The notes under the pieces were generated by a model, which had not been told where the DNA came from, did no database searches, and saw only the letters and a program-made list of their open reading frames with translations. A stretch of 64,000 nt of DNA. Origin: Spirosoma endbachense (GTDB taxonomy: Bacteria > Bacteroidota > Bacteroidia > Cytophagales > Spirosomataceae). The position numbers and the translations under genes are program-made. The DNA lies in assembly GCF_010233585.1 (NCBI RefSeq), contig NZ_CP045997.1, positions 3,001,779 through 3,065,778 of the forward strand. Reading direction: 5' to 3'. Below, one piece after another: positions 61,680 through 64,000 of the stretch (positions are counted from its first letter, which is position 1; every line of letters begins with the position of its first letter).

Positions 61680-64000
61680 ATGAAAAAACTACTACTGCTG
61701 AGCTTGCTCATGGCATGCTCTAGTTGTGCTTATGTATGGGCACAGGGCCGAAAAATAAGCGGCACTGTTGTTGTCGATGAAGGGAGCATTCCGTTTGCGG
61801 GCGCCACCATTGTCGTCAAAGGAACAACAATCGGTACAGTCACGGATGCTAAAGGTGAATACAGCATAAATGTTCCAGCTTCGGGCAATGCGTTAATCTT
61901 CTCGGCAGTGGGTATGGAAACTGTCGAGGAACCCATCGGCACACGAACGGCTATTGATGTTAAACTCAAAAGCGACACCAAGCAATTAGGCGAGGTAATC
62001 GTAACGGCGCTCGGAATTAAAGAAGAACGCGACAAATTTGCCTCATCCGTATCGACCGTCGATGGCAAGAACATTTCTAAATCCGGCGAAACCAGCTTAC
62101 TGACAGGACTTAGCGGCAAAGCATCCGGCGTTGTGATCACGCGGAATGGCGGTGATCCGGGAGCGGGGGCTTACATTCAGATTCGCGGTCAAAACACGAT
62201 CAACGGTAATGCCCAGCCACTGTTTATTGTCGATGGCATTCCGGTCAGTAACTCCAGCGATAACAACGGTACTGCCGCCGGAAACGGCATTGTTCAGCAA
62301 TCCCGGATCAACGATATTAATCCCGAAGATATTGAGAGTATGGAAGTTCTGAAGGGAGCTTCTGCTGCGGCTTTGTGGGGAACACGGGCCGCCAATGGGG
62401 TTATCGTGATTACAACTAAAAAAGGAAAGGATACGAAGGGCAAGGTGAATATCACCTTCAAGTCAACCGTTTCTTTCGATGAGGTCAACAAAAATCATAA
62501 GCTACAAACAACTTACGGTCAGGGTTCAGATGGCATTTTTCAGCAAGGAAGCCGAAACACATTCGGCGACCTGATTGCCGATCGGAAAGGCGGTGACGAT
62601 GCGTTTATAACGGATCCAAATGCGGCTGGCTACCAGGGCTTTGTAACGTTTCCGGATGGCACAAAGCGGTACGCCATTGCCGCAGGAACAGCCGCCAATC
62701 CGCACGGTGGCAAAAACTCCAGACAAACCTACGATCACACGAAAGACGTTTTTCAGACGGGTCATTTCACCGACAACAGCATCAATTTTAGCGGGGGCAA
62801 CGCCCGGTCTAATTTCCTGCTGAGCTACTCCAATCTGAATCAGGATGGTGTTGTACAGAAGTTCAGCTCCTACCAGCGAAACACGGCCCGCATCAATGTA
62901 GCCAGTCAGTTTACCGAATGGCTACGGGCATCGGCCAATGTTGGCTATACGAAAAGCTATTCAACGCGGGTTCAGCAGGGCGATAACCTCGATGGTATCA
63001 TCCTGGGTGGTTTCCGGACTCCCGGCGATTTTGACAACAGTTATTTCACCGGCATTTACACCAACAAGGCCGGGCAGACATTCAATAATGCACACGTTTC
63101 ATACCGCAACCCGTTGGGTGTCGATCAAAACACCATTTATGCCAACCCCGTCTGGAACATCAACAACAACCGGAATACGACCGATGTCGATCGTATTACC
63201 GGGACGGCTGAACTTGGCATTACGCCAACATCCTGGCTGAGCATTACCGGGCGCACAGGTATCGATAACTTTATTGATAAACGGCTGGAGCGATTTGCCC
63301 GGAACTCAGGCTCATACGGTACGGGCCTGTTATCGAAAAACTGGATTACAGAAAAGCAGTTCAACACCGATGTATTTGCCAATGCGACCAAAACATTCAA
63401 TGAAAATTTTGGTGGTTCGTTGCTGGTTGGCGTCAACTACAACAGTCGTCTGAAAGAATACGTAAGCGATCAGATCACTAACTTTATTGTTCCAAACGCA
63501 CCCGATATTTTGACCAATGCGCTCAACTCGAATAGCGCCATCAGCAATTATACGTCCTTGATCCGGACGTATGCCTACTACGCTCAGGCCGAAGTTCAGG
63601 CGTATAACATGCTCTTTCTGACCCTGACCGGCCGCAACGAAAGTGCCTCGACGTTTGGCTCCAAAACCAACAGCACGTTCTTCTTCCCATCGGCAGCGCT
63701 GGCCTGGCAATTCACGAAGTTAAAAGCGCTGGAAACCAGCTCGCTGCTTAGTTTTGGTAAACTGCGCGTAACCTGGGGTCAGGTGGGTATTCAGCCCCAG
63801 CCCTACCAGAATTTCACAACGTTCTCGCCCGCAGCCTATACCGATGCGTTTGCGGGTGGCCTGAAATCGGCGAGTGCGCTGTATGGTGGCGGCTATGTTC
63901 GGAGTACCACCGCTGGTAATGATTTTCTGCGTCCAGAGCGCAAAACAGAAACAGAAATTGGGGTTGATCTCCGATTCCTCAACAATCGCATCAACTTCTC
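61680..64000 (+). CDS. SusC/RagA TonB-linked outer-membrane receptor, cut by the window end
   Basis: An open frame of 773 codons that runs off the window. It starts with a signal peptide (MKKLLLLSLLMACSSCAYVWAQ). A carboxypeptidase-like beta-sandwich follows (ISGTVVVDEGSIPFAGATIVVKGT, TDAKGEYSI), then the plug with QLGEVIVTALGIKEERDKFASSVS, the LFIVDGIPVSN motif and the typical MEVLKGASAAALWGTRAANGVIVITT. Barrel strands continue to the end. No STN domain is present, unlike the SusC at 23841, so this receptor should not signal through a FecR protein. A SusD gene would be expected next. The family imports oligosaccharides or peptides. Confidence 0.92.
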   Translation, partial: MKKLLLLSLLMACSSCAYVWAQGRKISGTVVVDEGSIPFAGATIVVKGTTIGTVTDAKGEYSINVPASGNALIFSAVGMETVEEPIGTRTAIDVKLKSDTKQLGEVIVTALGIKEERDKFASSVSTVDGKNISKSGETSLLTGLSGKASGVVITRNGGDPGAGAYIQIRGQNTINGNAQPLFIVDGIPVSNSSDNNGTAAGNGIVQQSRINDINPEDIESMEVLKGASAAALWGTRAANGVIVITTKKGKDTKGKVNITFKSTVSFDEVNKNHKLQTTYGQGSDGIFQQGSRNTFGDLIADRKGGDDAFITDPNAAGYQGFVTFPDGTKRYAIAAGTAANPHGGKNSRQTYDHTKDVFQTGHFTDNSINFSGGNARSNFLLSYSNLNQDGVVQKFSSYQRNTARINVASQFTEWLRASANVGYTKSYSTRVQQGDNLDGIILGGFRTPGDFDNSYFTGIYTNKAGQTFNNAHVSYRNPLGVDQNTIYANPVWNINNNRNTTDVDRITGTAELGITPTSWLSITGRTGIDNFIDKRLERFARNSGSYGTGLLSKNWITEKQFNTDVFANATKTFNENFGGSLLVGVNYNSRLKEYVSDQITNFIVPNAPDILTNALNSNSAISNYTSLIRTYAYYAQAEVQAYNMLFLTLTGRNESASTFGSKTNSTFFFPSAALAWQFTKLKALETSSLLSFGKLRVTWGQVGIQPQPYQNFTTFSPAAYTDAFAGGLKSASALYGGGYVRSTTAGNDFLRPERKTETEIGVDLRFLNNRINF

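Noticed and set aside
1..64000. CRISPR array, tRNA or rRNA genes
   Set aside because: No regularly spaced direct repeats and no recognisable cloverleaf or rRNA stretches were seen on reading both strands.

Overview
The window looks like chromosome of a Bacteroidota bacterium of the Cytophagales, most like Spirosoma and relatives. The grounds are two SusC/RagA receptors and a SusD lipoprotein, an ECF sigma/FecR pair, a type IX secretion (T9SS) C-terminal sorting domain, a two-component hybrid kinase with a periplasmic propeller, and promoter boxes of the TAnnTTTG kind. The genus is an inference from overall character; no rRNA or other marker gene lies in the window.

Layout. About 0-18 kb is a patchwork of small accessory genes. 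It holds a RibD-like reductase, SnoaL/NTF2-like proteins, an AraC regulator with an SDR oxidoreductase, an esterase with a second AraC regulator, a carboxylesterase, a VOC protein, an NmrA-like protein, a Gal80-like Gfo/Idh protein divergent from an HxlR regulator, a monooxygenase of the ABM fold and a decayed IS630 element. About 18-29 kb is one minus-strand locus: ECF sigma, FecR, SusC with STN domain, SusD, and a very large PmoA-like/PVC-dehydrogenase/HEAT/cytochrome c protein. A 1402-residue hybrid histidine kinase follows at 30-34 kb. About 34.5-44 kb is again accessory: two more AraC regulators, a DUF2141 protein, an FAD monooxygenase, two secreted hydrolases and a cupin. About 44-48.5 kb carries a small ABC transporter, an EthD protein, an SRPBCC gene touched by a MITE, and a VapC toxin with a very short antitoxin. 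From 48.8 kb on the content looks like conserved chromosome: acyl-CoA dehydrogenase, a T9SS-exported putative zinc protease, a YheT-type hydrolase, a SerB-SerA fusion followed by a class V aminotransferase, an outer-membrane barrel protein, DinB, a GH20 hexosaminidase, and the start of a second SusC gene that runs off the window.

The least expected feature is a dispersed intergenic repeat. At least thirteen full or partial copies lie between 1 and 44 kb and none was seen in the core-like 48.8-64 kb part. Good copies begin AACGCCC, contain a GAAGC/GCTTC arm, then a hairpin CGTCTCA...TGAGA whose loop carries GGAGCG, and many end about 45-60 bases later in a CTTTACT-like box. All clear copies have the same orientation. 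Other unusual features are several long, perfect inverted repeats placed right after stop codons (22, 28, 28 and 35 bp arms), a SerB-SerA fusion that with its neighbour could supply all three steps of serine synthesis, a transposase whose reading frame changes twice and returns to its starting frame, and a MITE that appears to supply part of a stop codon.
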